Origin: Bacteroidales bacterium
GTDB taxonomy: Bacteria > Bacteroidota > Bacteroidia > Bacteroidales > UBA7960
DNA length: 6,600 nucleotides
Direction: 5' to 3'
Assembly: GCA_003451785.1 (NCBI GenBank)
Contig: DMJL01000042.1
Location: forward strand, 1 to 6,600
Part shown: piece by piece, positions 1 to 6,203 of the stretch
How positions within the stretch are numbered: the first letter of the stretch is position 1
How the letters are laid out: every line of letters begins with the position of its first letter
The notes under the pieces: generated by a model
Databases searched by the model: none
What the model saw: the letters and a program-made list of their open reading frames with translations, nothing else
What the model was told of the DNA's origin: nothing
Translations under genes and position numbers: made by a program

Positions 1-1
1 T

Positions 2-85
2 CTTTTGGGCAATGAGTACTCCACAGAAAACATAAAGCACTACTTCCAAATCCCCTTGAGGGGCGAAATGACCATACATCCATAA
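2..85 (+). CDS. Possible 3' end of an unrecognised gene (partial)
   Basis: A + strand frame is open from the window edge to a TAA at 83-85. Its last 27 residues read like ordinary soluble protein and end in RGEMTIHP. I do not recognise the family and assign no function. Supporting a real gene end: a strong hairpin starts two bases after the stop, and pruA converges on the same hairpin from the other side. Against it: the stretch is very short, and a - strand frame across the same bases is also open. If real, most of the gene lies left of the window. Confidence 0.4.
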   Translation, partial: LLGNEYSTENIKHYFQIPLRGEMTIHP

Positions 86-87
86 GA

Positions 88-136
88 AAATCCCGATAGC
101 ACCATTTCCAAAGGAGGGAAAGCACCATCGGGATTT
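88..136. terminator. Hairpin terminator downstream of pruA, probably bidirectional
   Basis: A perfect 10-bp stem pairs AAATCCCGAT (88-97) with ATCGGGATTT (127-136). Inside it, TTTCC (105-109) can pair with GGAAA (117-121) as a second helix. Read on the - strand, the stem begins 24 bases after the pruA stop and runs into TTTTCTT, as an intrinsic terminator should. On the + strand it follows the possible stop at 83-85, but the T tract there is only the three T of the stem. A smaller 5-bp stem (CAGCA/TGCTG, 145-160) touches the pruA stop codon. The octamer AGCACCAT occurs twice, at 98-105 and 121-128. Confidence 0.7.
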
Positions 137-160
137 AAAATGTTCAGCAGTAAGTTGCTG

Positions 161-1789
161 TTAATCAATCATAGTGGGATATCGGTAATCCACGGCCGGC
201 AAGAATGTCTCTTTAATAGTTCGTGGATTTATCCATCTTAGCAGGTTGAGATAACTCCCTGCCTTATCGTTGGTGCCAGATTGCCTTGCGCCTCCAAAGG
301 GTTGTTGGCCTACGACTGCCCCGGTGGGTTTATCGTTGAAATACAGATTGCCGGCTGCATACCTTAATGCAGAGCAAGCTTCCACCATGGCATAACGGTC
401 TTTCGAGAATATGGCTCCCGTAAGTCCATAGGGCGATGTGTTGTCGCAAATGGCAAGCGTTTCCGTGTATTGATGGTCGGGATAAACATACACTGTAAGC
501 ACCGGGCCAAAAATCTCTTCTTCCATGGTGGTGAAGTAGGGGTCGGTGGTCTTAATAACCGTTGGATTTACAAAATACCCTATGGAATTGTCGCCTGTGC
601 CTCCAAAAACAATCTCTGCTGCCGGCGATTCCTTAGCCAACTGAATGTAGCCCATAATGCGGTCAAAGGCTTTGTTGTCGATCACAGCATTTACAAAATG
701 CGTGAAATTCTCAGGTCGCCCAACTTTTATGGAATGCAGTTTTTGGCCCATCAGTTGCTTTATAGGCTCCCACAAACTTTCAGGAATGTAAGCCCTAGAT
801 GCAGCCGAGCATTTTTGCCCCTGATATTCAAATGCCCCTCTTACCAATGCAGTAGCTACTTCGGTAGCATCCGACGAAGGGTGAACCATTACGAAATCCT
901 TGCCTCCTGTTTCGCCTACCAATCTGGGATAGGTGCGGTAGTTTTCTAAATTGTTGGCTACAGTTTTCCAAATTTGATTGAAGGTGGCATTGCCTCCGGT
1001 AAAATGCACTCCAGCCAAACTTCTATGATTCAAAACCACATTGCCAATGGTAGAACCACTCCCGGGCAAAAAGTTGACAACTCCATCGGGCAAACCAGCT
1101 TCTTGGAAAATTTTCATCAGGTAATAATTGGAAAGCAACGATGTGCTTGATGGCTTCCAAACAATGGTATTGCCCACCACTGCCGGTGCCAGCACTAAGT
1201 TGGAAGCAATTGCCGTGAAATTAAATGGGCTTATGGCAAACACAAAGCCTTCCAATGGTCTGTATTCTATTCTGTTGAGCACGCCCGGCTCGGAATGTGG
1301 CTGCTCATTGTAAATCTCTGATACAAAATGTGCGTTGAAGCGCAAAAAGTCTATGGTTTCGCATACAGCATCTATCTCGGCCTGAAATGCGTTTTTGCCT
1401 TGACCAAGCATAGTTGCAACATTTATCAAATAACGGTATTTCTTTGCAATCAACTCTGCCGCTTTCAGCGTAATGGATACCCGCTCTACCCACGACATGT
1501 TCGACCACTGCTTCTGTGCATTTAGAGCGGCTTCAACGGCTAGCTTTACTTCTTCTTCGCCAGCTAAGCAACAAGTAGCCAACACATGGTTGTGGTTGTG
1601 GGGCATTACTACCTGGGTGGTCTTTGAAGTCCATATTTCTTTGCCCCCGATTATCAAAGGTATTTTTACCACCGTTGACGATTGTCGCTCAATCTCTTGT
1701 TCTAACGCTTTCCTTTCGGGTGTGTTATCCAAATAATAGTTGATAGGCTCATTCTGGGGGCGACTGTACTGAAAAATTGCATTATTCAT
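161..1789 (-). CDS. pruA: 1-pyrroline-5-carboxylate (L-glutamate gamma-semialdehyde) dehydrogenase
   Basis: This NAD(P)-dependent aldehyde dehydrogenase oxidises glutamate gamma-semialdehyde, the open form of pyrroline-5-carboxylate, to glutamate. It is the last step of proline catabolism and also serves ornithine/arginine breakdown; it acts in the cytoplasm. The 542 residues are full length for the stand-alone enzyme. Visible in order: ISPFNF (196-201, with the oxyanion-hole Asn), WKPS (211-214, cofactor Lys), VGETGGKD with general base Glu303, GQKCSAA with catalytic Cys327, EEEIFGPV (423-430), and PFGGARQSG near 497-505. The P5CDH-type N-terminal extension is present, but there is no proline dehydrogenase domain, so this is not bifunctional PutA. 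The ATG at 1789 suits the family N-terminus; no Shine-Dalgarno is seen, which is usual for Bacteroidota. The gene follows tatC on the same strand after 139 bp, so its own promoter and read-through are both possible. No proline dehydrogenase gene is in view. Confidence 0.96.
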   Translation of the reverse strand: MNNAIFQYSRPQNEPINYYLDNTPERKALEQEIERQSSTVVKIPLIIGGKEIWTSKTTQVVMPHNHNHVLATCCLAGEEEVKLAVEAALNAQKQWSNMSWVERVSITLKAAELIAKKYRYLINVATMLGQGKNAFQAEIDAVCETIDFLRFNAHFVSEIYNEQPHSEPGVLNRIEYRPLEGFVFAISPFNFTAIASNLVLAPAVVGNTIVWKPSSTSLLSNYYLMKIFQEAGLPDGVVNFLPGSGSTIGNVVLNHRSLAGVHFTGGNATFNQIWKTVANNLENYRTYPRLVGETGGKDFVMVHPSSDATEVATALVRGAFEYQGQKCSAASRAYIPESLWEPIKQLMGQKLHSIKVGRPENFTHFVNAVIDNKAFDRIMGYIQLAKESPAAEIVFGGTGDNSIGYFVNPTVIKTTDPYFTTMEEEIFGPVLTVYVYPDHQYTETLAICDNTSPYGLTGAIFSKDRYAMVEACSALRYAAGNLYFNDKPTGAVVGQQPFGGARQSGTNDKAGSYLNLLRWINPRTIKETFLPAVDYRYPTMID

Positions 1790-1928
1790 ACTGTGTGATT
1801 TGATTGGGATAAAACAATAATTGGCAATTTATTAAATAGAAAGAAGGGGTGTTTTGTTCAAAGAACGGTAAAAGGACAACTTGCGAAGTTACTAATGGGC
1901 AGAAAAAAGGAAAAGAATGTTACATCGC
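1790..1928. other. Intergenic gap between tatC and pruA, no clear signal
   Basis: This gap of 139 bases separates tatC from pruA, both on the - strand. It is AT-rich and contains pyrimidine runs on the - strand just after the tatC stop, but I find no convincing stem-loop. No good TTG/TAnnTTTG promoter pair is visible upstream of pruA; the nearest candidates (for example TTCTTTG around 1859-1865) lack the TA of the -7 element or a correctly spaced TTG. Whether pruA has its own promoter is unresolved. Confidence 0.4.
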
Positions 1929-2741
1929 TTACTCCCTTAGTTTGTTTCTTTCCACGCGGTCGGCAACTTTTATGCTCACTTCATAAAGGAGGTACAGGGG
2001 TATGCTCACCAAGATCTGGCTGATCACATCGGGCGGAGTGATGATTGCCGAGAGGGTTACTAAGAGGATTGCGGCTATCTTTCTGTTTTTTCTAAGTGCC
2101 TTTGGAGTAAGTATGCCAGCCCTGCTAAGAAAATATACAAAAACAGGAAGTTCAAACACCAGTCCGGTTGCCAACGATAGTGTGGTAACCAAGGATATAT
2201 AGGAGCGCAGTGCAATTTGATTCTCCACCATTGCGCTTACTTGGTAGCCTCCCAAAAAGTTTATGGAAAGAGGCACAATGAAAAAGTATGCAAAAAGCAC
2301 GCCCGATAAAAAAAGACCGCTTATCACAACCACTGCACCTTTGGAAGCAGCAAGTTCCTTTTTGGTTAATCCGGGTTTTATAAACCGCCAAATCTCCCAA
2401 ACCAGATAGGGGATTGCCAGAATAATGCCGGCAGTGATGGAAATCATCACATGGGTGGTAAATTGCCCAGCCATATCAATATTGATAATTTCTAGTGGAG
2501 TGCTGTTGATGCAAAGTGCCGGGGTAGAAAATCTTTCGGCAAGATAGCAAAACAGTCTATTGGTAAAGAAAAAGGGTTCTTTTGGGGCAAGTATTACTCT
2601 GGAGAAAAGAAAATCCTTGTTGATAAAAGCAAGCAATCCGAAAACCATTACGGCAATCCCCGATCGTAGCAAATGCGATCGAAGTTCCTCAAGGTGCTTC
2701 CAAAAAGTCATTACCCCACCCGTATTCTCGTGTTGCCCCAT
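1929..2741 (-). CDS. tatC: Sec-independent (twin-arginine) protein translocase subunit TatC
   Basis: TatC is the multispanning core of the Tat complex in the inner membrane. It recognises twin-arginine signal peptides and works with TatA/B-type proteins to export folded, often cofactor-loaded, proteins. Counting from the ATG at 2741 (270 residues), the family signature FWKHLEELRSHL lies at about 13-24, the conserved loop PYLVWEIWRFIKPGLT at 111-126, FELPVF at 186-191 and TPPDVISQ at 215-222. Hydrophobic spans near 28-40, 95-115, 136-158, 170-200 and 222-243 fit the usual six helices. The long first periplasmic loop, with Phe/Cys-rich stretches, resembles Bacteroidetes TatC. Start choice: the frame also opens with a TTG at 2762, and an ATG at 2711 would begin exactly at MTFWKHLEEL. 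I prefer 2741 because short polar extensions before this motif are common in the phylum, but 2711 is nearly as good. No tatA is visible in the window. Confidence 0.93.
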   Translation of the reverse strand: MGQHENTGGVMTFWKHLEELRSHLLRSGIAVMVFGLLAFINKDFLFSRVILAPKEPFFFTNRLFCYLAERFSTPALCINSTPLEIINIDMAGQFTTHVMISITAGIILAIPYLVWEIWRFIKPGLTKKELAASKGAVVVISGLFLSGVLFAYFFIVPLSINFLGGYQVSAMVENQIALRSYISLVTTLSLATGLVFELPVFVYFLSRAGILTPKALRKNRKIAAILLVTLSAIITPPDVISQILVSIPLYLLYEVSIKVADRVERNKLRE

Positions 2742-2759
2742 AAACAAGAAGTTGATTCG

Positions 2760-2767
2760 CAAAACTA
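2760..2767 (-). promoter_or_regulatory. Possible -7 promoter box for tatC
   Basis: The - strand reads TAGTTTTG, a full match to the Bacteroidetes -7 element TAnnTTTG. It lies 18 bases before the ATG at 2741 and 48 before the one at 2711. I see no TTG at the usual 17-23 base spacing upstream, so only half of the promoter is supported. Its position just past the fdx terminator would make tatC an independent transcript. Confidence 0.3.
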
Positions 2768-2786
2768 CTACAAGTAGAGCAATAAA

Positions 2787-2811
2787 AAAACCCGTTTTGC
2801 AAACGGGTTTT
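2787..2811. terminator. Intrinsic terminator between fdx and tatC
   Basis: A perfect 11-bp stem pairs AAAACCCGTTT (2787-2797) with AAACGGGTTTT (2801-2811) around a 3-base loop. In the - direction it begins 29 bases after the ferredoxin stop and runs into a long T tract (seven T, then ATT), a classic intrinsic terminator. On the + strand it is followed by TAGTTTTT, so it could also stop antisense transcription. It should uncouple ferredoxin from tatC. Confidence 0.88.
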
Positions 2812-2840
2812 AGTTTTTCATAACGGCGAAAAGTTGGTCG

Positions 2841-3008
2841 TTATGCTGGGTGTATTGCTTCTACCGGACAAACATCTGCACAAACACCGCAATCAGTGCA
2901 CAAATCGGCATCAATTTTGTAAATATCGCCCTCGCTGATAGCCTCAACCGGACACTCGTCAATGCAGCTGCCGCAGGCAGTGCAGTCGTCATTAATTACA
3001 TAAGCCAT
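2841..3008 (-). CDS. Small 2[4Fe-4S] ferredoxin (55 aa)
   Basis: This is a clostridial-type low-potential electron carrier of the cytoplasm. The 55 residues contain two copies of the cluster signature CxxCxxCxxxCP: Cys9/12/15 with Cys19-Pro20, and Cys37/40/43 with Cys47-Pro48. In this fold three Cys of one motif and the last Cys of the other bind each cluster. The halves are near duplicates (CPVEAIS and CPVEAIH follow the last Cys of each), showing the family's internal repeat. The length is normal for the smallest members, and the acidic composition is typical. The ATG at 3008 starts with the usual MAYVI. The gene is divergent from korAB, has a good promoter upstream and a strong terminator downstream, so it is probably a single-gene transcript. 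The likely partner is KorAB, by proximity and chemistry only; other ferredoxin-dependent enzymes could use it. Confidence 0.94.
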   Translation of the reverse strand: MAYVINDDCTACGSCIDECPVEAISEGDIYKIDADLCTDCGVCADVCPVEAIHPA

Positions 3009-3051
3009 GGTTTAGTGTTTTATTGTTCATAAATAGGATTACATCGCGTTG

Positions 3052-3083
3052 CAAAGATATGGGGTTTAATTATTGCCATACAA
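3052..3083 (-). promoter_or_regulatory. Bacteroidetes-type promoter for the ferredoxin gene
   Basis: On the - strand a TTG (3081-3083) is followed after 21 bases by TATCTTTG (3052-3059), a full match to TAnnTTTG. The spacing falls within the 17-23 bases reported for Bacteroidetes sigma-A promoters. Transcription would begin a few bases beyond the box, giving a leader of roughly 40 bases before the ATG at 3008. This is the best promoter match in the window. Confidence 0.65.
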
Positions 3084-3102
3084 CAAAATCGTGAGCAAAC
3101 CC

Positions 3103-3110
3103 TAAATTTG
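3103..3110 (+). promoter_or_regulatory. Possible -7 promoter box for korAB
   Basis: TAAATTTG on the + strand matches TAnnTTTG exactly. The nearest upstream TTG (3073-3075) is 27 bases away, longer than usual, so the -33 half is weak. If used, the korA leader would be about 135 bases long. I found no better + strand box nearer korA. It lies about 20 bases from the -33 element of the oppositely directed ferredoxin promoter. Confidence 0.3.
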
Positions 3111-3251
3111 GAACGGTTCTAAATTAAGCATAGCAGCGAAATTTAATTGGCACTTCTTATGTGTTAAAAATTAAACATCTAACTTCGCAGCCAAAACCGA
3201 TAGCGGGTTTATATTTTACAGATTAGACTTAAATACATAATTTATCTTATT

Positions 3252-5096
3252 ATGGTTGACTCAAGAAACATCATTGAACTGGAAGATGTTGTGGTGAAGT
3301 TTGTTGGCGATTCCGGCGACGGAATGCAACTCACTGGCACACTTTTTTCTGAAGCTGCAGCAGAATCGGGCAACGACTTGGCTACTTTTCCCGACTTCCC
3401 AGCCGAAATTCGCGCCCCCCACAATACCGTTGCTGGAGTGAGTGGGTTCCAAGTGCACTTAGGGCAGAAGAAGATTTACACTTCTGGAGATTTTTGCGAT
3501 GTGTTGGTTGCAATGAACCCCGCATCCCTAAAAGCAAACTTAAAATGGGCCAAACCCGGTGGCACATTGGTGGTTGATTCCTCTACTTTCGACCAAAAGG
3601 CCATTGAAAAGGCTGGTTATACCACAAATCCACTGCAAGATGGTAGTTTGAGTATTTACAATATCATTCAGGCACCCATTACTCTTCTTACCCAAGAGTG
3701 CCTTCGCGATCATAAGATTGATAAAAAGTCGGCAGTACGAACTAAGAATATGTTCGTGTTGGGCATGGTGTTCTTTCTTTTCAACAAAAGTCTGGAATCC
3801 ACTCTGGGGTATATTGATAAAAAATTCAAAGGCAAACCCGAAATAAAGGAAGCCAATAAGGCTGCTTTGATTGCAGGTTACAATTATTCGGAGACCATGG
3901 AGGCCGTGAATATCACATTTAGGGTGGGGCCGTCAAATCTGGAGAAAGGTTTCTATCGCAATGTAACGGGCAATGTGGCTACAGCTTGGGGCCTTTTGGC
4001 AGCTGCCGAGCGCAGCGGTCGCCCTTTGTTCTTGGGGTCATACCCCATAACTCCAGCCACGGAGATACTCATGGAACTATCGCTGCATAAATCCCTTGGT
4101 GCTAAAGTGTTTCAGGCAGAAGACGAGATAGCGGGAATATGCTCCGCCATTGGAGCAAGCTTTGCTGGATCGTTTGCAGTAACTACTACTTCAGGACCTG
4201 GACTTTCGCTCAAAAGCGAAGCCATTGGTTTGGCTGTGATTGCCGAGTTGCCATTGGTGATTGTCAATGTTCAGCGGGCTGGTCCATCTACGGGTATGCC
4301 AACCAAGAGTGAGCAGAGCGACCTTATGCAGGCACTTTTTGGGCGCAATGGCGAATGCCCAGCAGTGGTAATGGCTGCATCAAGCCCGGTAGATTGCTTT
4401 TATTCAGCATATTTGGCATCCAAAATATCACTCGAGCACATGACTCCGGTAATTCTTCTTACCGACGGATATTTAGGTTTCGGCTCGGAGTTGTTTAGAA
4501 TTCCTGATGTAAACAATTTGCCAGAAATCAAACCACCATTGGCTACACCCAACGATCCGGGATATAAGCCTTATCGTCGCAACCCTGTATCTCTTGCCAG
4601 AGAATGGGCTTTCCCCGGCATGGAAGGTTTGAGGCATAGAATTGGAGGGCTTGAGAAAACCAATGTGGACGGGTTAGTTTCCACCGATCCTAAGAATCAC
4701 CAGTTGATGGTAAATCTGAGGGCAGAAAAAGTGAACAAAATAGCCGATTATATTCCGCTTCAGCAGATTGAAGGTGAAGAAACGGGCGATTTGCTCGTTG
4801 TAGGCTGGGGAGGTACAAAAGGGGCTTTGATATCTGCTGTGCAAAATATGCAGCAAGAAGGCAAAAAAATTAGCCTTGCACATTTCAGCCATATCATGCC
4901 ATTGCCCAAGAATACCGAAGAGGTGTTTGGGAAGTTTAAGAAAATTGTTGTGTGCGAATTGAATATGGGTCAGTTTGTGAATTATCTGAGAATGACCATG
5001 CCCCAATTTAAGTATTTGCAATACAACAAGGTGCAGGGACTGCCGTTCCATGTTCAGGAGTTAACCGAGGTGTTTAATAAAATGTTGGAGGAATAA
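3252..5096 (+). CDS. korA: 2-oxoacid:ferredoxin oxidoreductase, fused gamma-alpha subunit (KorA type, probably 2-oxoglutarate)
   Basis: With KorB this enzyme oxidatively decarboxylates a 2-oxoacid, using CoA and thiamine diphosphate, to acyl-CoA and CO2 and reduces ferredoxin. The 614 residues carry the gamma domain first (about 12-200; GDSGDGMQLTG at 19-29, AEIRAPHNTVAGVSGFQVHL at 51-70), then the alpha pyrimidine-binding domain (about 235-420), then the transketolase-C-like domain (about 510-610). Family signatures in alpha are YPITP (264-268, 2-oxoacid recognition), QAEDEIAG (288-295, with the cofactor-activating Glu), TSGPGLSL (313-320) and QRAGPSTGMPTKSEQSDL (341-358). All are intact. 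The domain order and absence of a built-in ferredoxin domain mark the two-subunit type. 2-Oxoglutarate is the usual assignment in Bacteroidota, but such enzymes can accept pyruvate or branched 2-oxoacids, so the substrate is inferred. The ATG at 3252 has an AT-rich leader without a Shine-Dalgarno sequence. korB follows after 5 bases. Confidence 0.93.
   Translation: MVDSRNIIELEDVVVKFVGDSGDGMQLTGTLFSEAAAESGNDLATFPDFPAEIRAPHNTVAGVSGFQVHLGQKKIYTSGDFCDVLVAMNPASLKANLKWAKPGGTLVVDSSTFDQKAIEKAGYTTNPLQDGSLSIYNIIQAPITLLTQECLRDHKIDKKSAVRTKNMFVLGMVFFLFNKSLESTLGYIDKKFKGKPEIKEANKAALIAGYNYSETMEAVNITFRVGPSNLEKGFYRNVTGNVATAWGLLAAAERSGRPLFLGSYPITPATEILMELSLHKSLGAKVFQAEDEIAGICSAIGASFAGSFAVTTTSGPGLSLKSEAIGLAVIAELPLVIVNVQRAGPSTGMPTKSEQSDLMQALFGRNGECPAVVMAASSPVDCFYSAYLASKISLEHMTPVILLTDGYLGFGSELFRIPDVNNLPEIKPPLATPNDPGYKPYRRNPVSLAREWAFPGMEGLRHRIGGLEKTNVDGLVSTDPKNHQLMVNLRAEKVNKIADYIPLQQIEGEETGDLLVVGWGGTKGALISAVQNMQQEGKKISLAHFSHIMPLPKNTEEVFGKFKKIVVCELNMGQFVNYLRMTMPQFKYLQYNKVQGLPFHVQELTEVFNKMLEE
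5087..5092 (+). promoter_or_regulatory. Shine-Dalgarno-like ribosome binding site for korB
   Basis: GGAGGA lies inside the last codons of korA, with 9 bases between it and the korB ATG at 5102. It supports that start and suggests translational coupling. It stands out because the other genes here show no obvious Shine-Dalgarno sequence, as is usual in Bacteroidota. The match may be partly chance, since it also encodes Glu-Glu at the end of KorA. Confidence 0.5.
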
Positions 5097-5101
5097 ATAT
5101 C

Positions 5102-6139
5102 ATGCTCAAGGATAAAAGAATTCAAGTGTCGCCCACAGAACTTACAAAAGAAGATTTCGTAAGCGACCAGATGGTGAAATGGTGCCCGGGTTGTGGCGCC
5201 CACGCAATTCTTGCTGCGGTGGAGAATGTGTTTCCTAAAATTGGGTATCGCAAAGAAAACTTTGCCTTTGTTTCGGGTATTGGTTGCTCATCGCGATTCC
5301 CCTATTATGTGAACACCTACGGCTTTCATGGAATTCACGGGCGGGCAAATGCTATTGCCAGCGGGGTGAAGATTGCCAACCCCGACCTGAGCGTATGGAT
5401 TGCTACAGGCGATGGCGACTCCATGGCTATTGGCGGAAACCACCTTATTCATATTGTGCGCCGCAATATTGATGTGAATATATTGTTGTTCAACAATCAA
5501 ATTTATGGCCTCACCAAAGGTCAGTTCTCGCCAACAACTCCCATGGGAGAAGTTACCAAGACTTCGCCGCATGGCACCATTGAGCACCCCTTTATTACAG
5601 CAGGTTTGATAATGGGAGCCCAAGGAACCTTCTTTGCCCGCGCCATCGACAACAATGTGAAGCTCATGACCGAGGTAATGTACGAAGCAGCTAAGCACGA
5701 TGGAACATCGGTGGTAGAAATTTTGCAAAACTGCATCATATTTGCCGAAAATGCCCATACACACATAGCCAACCGCGAAACCAAGGAAGATGTGCAGCTG
5801 TTTTTGAAGCATGGAGAACCCATGATTTTCGGAAAAAACCGCAATAAGGGCATTATTCTTAAAGGAACCGGCTTGGGCGTGGTTACCATTGGCGAAGGAG
5901 GTATTACCGAAAAAGACATCTTGGTACACGACCAATACTCCAAAGACCCGGCAATACATCGAATGCTTGGTAGAATGATGCAACCGGTATTCCCTGTAGC
6001 AATGGGCGTTATCAGGTCGGCACCGTATCTAACCTACGACGACCTTCATGAAGAGCAAATAAACAACGCACGAAAAACAGCCAAAATTCAATCCGTGAAC
6101 GATTTGTTGCGTAGCGGCGAAGTTTGGGAAATAAAGTAA
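5102..6139 (+). CDS. korB: 2-oxoacid:ferredoxin oxidoreductase, beta subunit (KorB type, probably 2-oxoglutarate)
   Basis: KorB holds the thiamine diphosphate and the single [4Fe-4S] cluster of the enzyme and passes electrons to ferredoxin. The 345 residues are full length. WCPGCGAH gives Cys28 and Cys31, GIGCSSRFPYY gives Cys62, and LQNCIIF gives Cys211; these fit the four cluster ligands known in two-subunit family members. The thiamine diphosphate/Mg motif starts at GDGD (103-106) and ends at NNQ (131-133), followed by IYGLTKGQFSPTT (134-146), a family hallmark near the active site. The C-terminal extension (about 250-345) is the usual TPP-C region. The gene starts 5 bases after korA and is certainly co-transcribed with it; an intrinsic terminator follows. 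All key residues are present, so the enzyme should be active. Substrate preference cannot be read with certainty from sequence. Confidence 0.93.
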   Translation: MLKDKRIQVSPTELTKEDFVSDQMVKWCPGCGAHAILAAVENVFPKIGYRKENFAFVSGIGCSSRFPYYVNTYGFHGIHGRANAIASGVKIANPDLSVWIATGDGDSMAIGGNHLIHIVRRNIDVNILLFNNQIYGLTKGQFSPTTPMGEVTKTSPHGTIEHPFITAGLIMGAQGTFFARAIDNNVKLMTEVMYEAAKHDGTSVVEILQNCIIFAENAHTHIANRETKEDVQLFLKHGEPMIFGKNRNKGIILKGTGLGVVTIGEGGITEKDILVHDQYSKDPAIHRMLGRMMQPVFPVAMGVIRSAPYLTYDDLHEEQINNARKTAKIQSVNDLLRSGEVWEIK

Positions 6140-6155
6140 AGCAATTGCACATAAG

Positions 6156-6190
6156 CGGCTGCTCAAGAATTATTGTGCAGCCGTTTTTTT
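6156..6190 (+). terminator. Intrinsic terminator of the korAB operon
   Basis: CGGCTGC (6156-6162) pairs perfectly with GCAGCCG (6177-6183), and the 14-base loop can partly close through CAA/TTG. Seven T (6184-6190) follow at once. The stem starts 17 bases after the korB stop. The next gene begins only 14 bases after the T tract. Confidence 0.88.
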
Positions 6191-6203
6191 AATCCTTTGA
6201 TAA

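Noticed and set aside
470..949. A 159-codon + strand open frame opposite pruA
   Set aside because: It is antisense to the conserved aldehyde dehydrogenase, has a shadow-like composition and no domain.
1859..1879. TTG and TTCTTTG on the - strand as a pruA promoter
   Set aside because: The spacing is only about 10 bases and the TA of the -7 element is missing.
2850..3032. A 60-codon + strand open frame opposite the ferredoxin gene
   Set aside because: The - strand frame carries eight correctly spaced cluster cysteines, so the + frame is the shadow.
3121..3150. Inverted AATTAA/TTAATT in the fdx-korA gap as a possible operator
   Set aside because: Six A/T bases on each side are expected by chance in such AT-rich DNA, and the arms do not extend.
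4674..5051. A 125-codon - strand open frame inside korA
   Set aside because: It is a shadow of the KorA C-terminal domain, rich in His/Leu/Gln without family features.
5288..5983. A 231-codon open frame on the - strand inside korB, with a second - strand frame at 5521-5943
   Set aside because: Both lie wholly antisense to korB, whose protein is conserved end to end. The translations are rich in His, Cys and Ser and show no recognisable domain.
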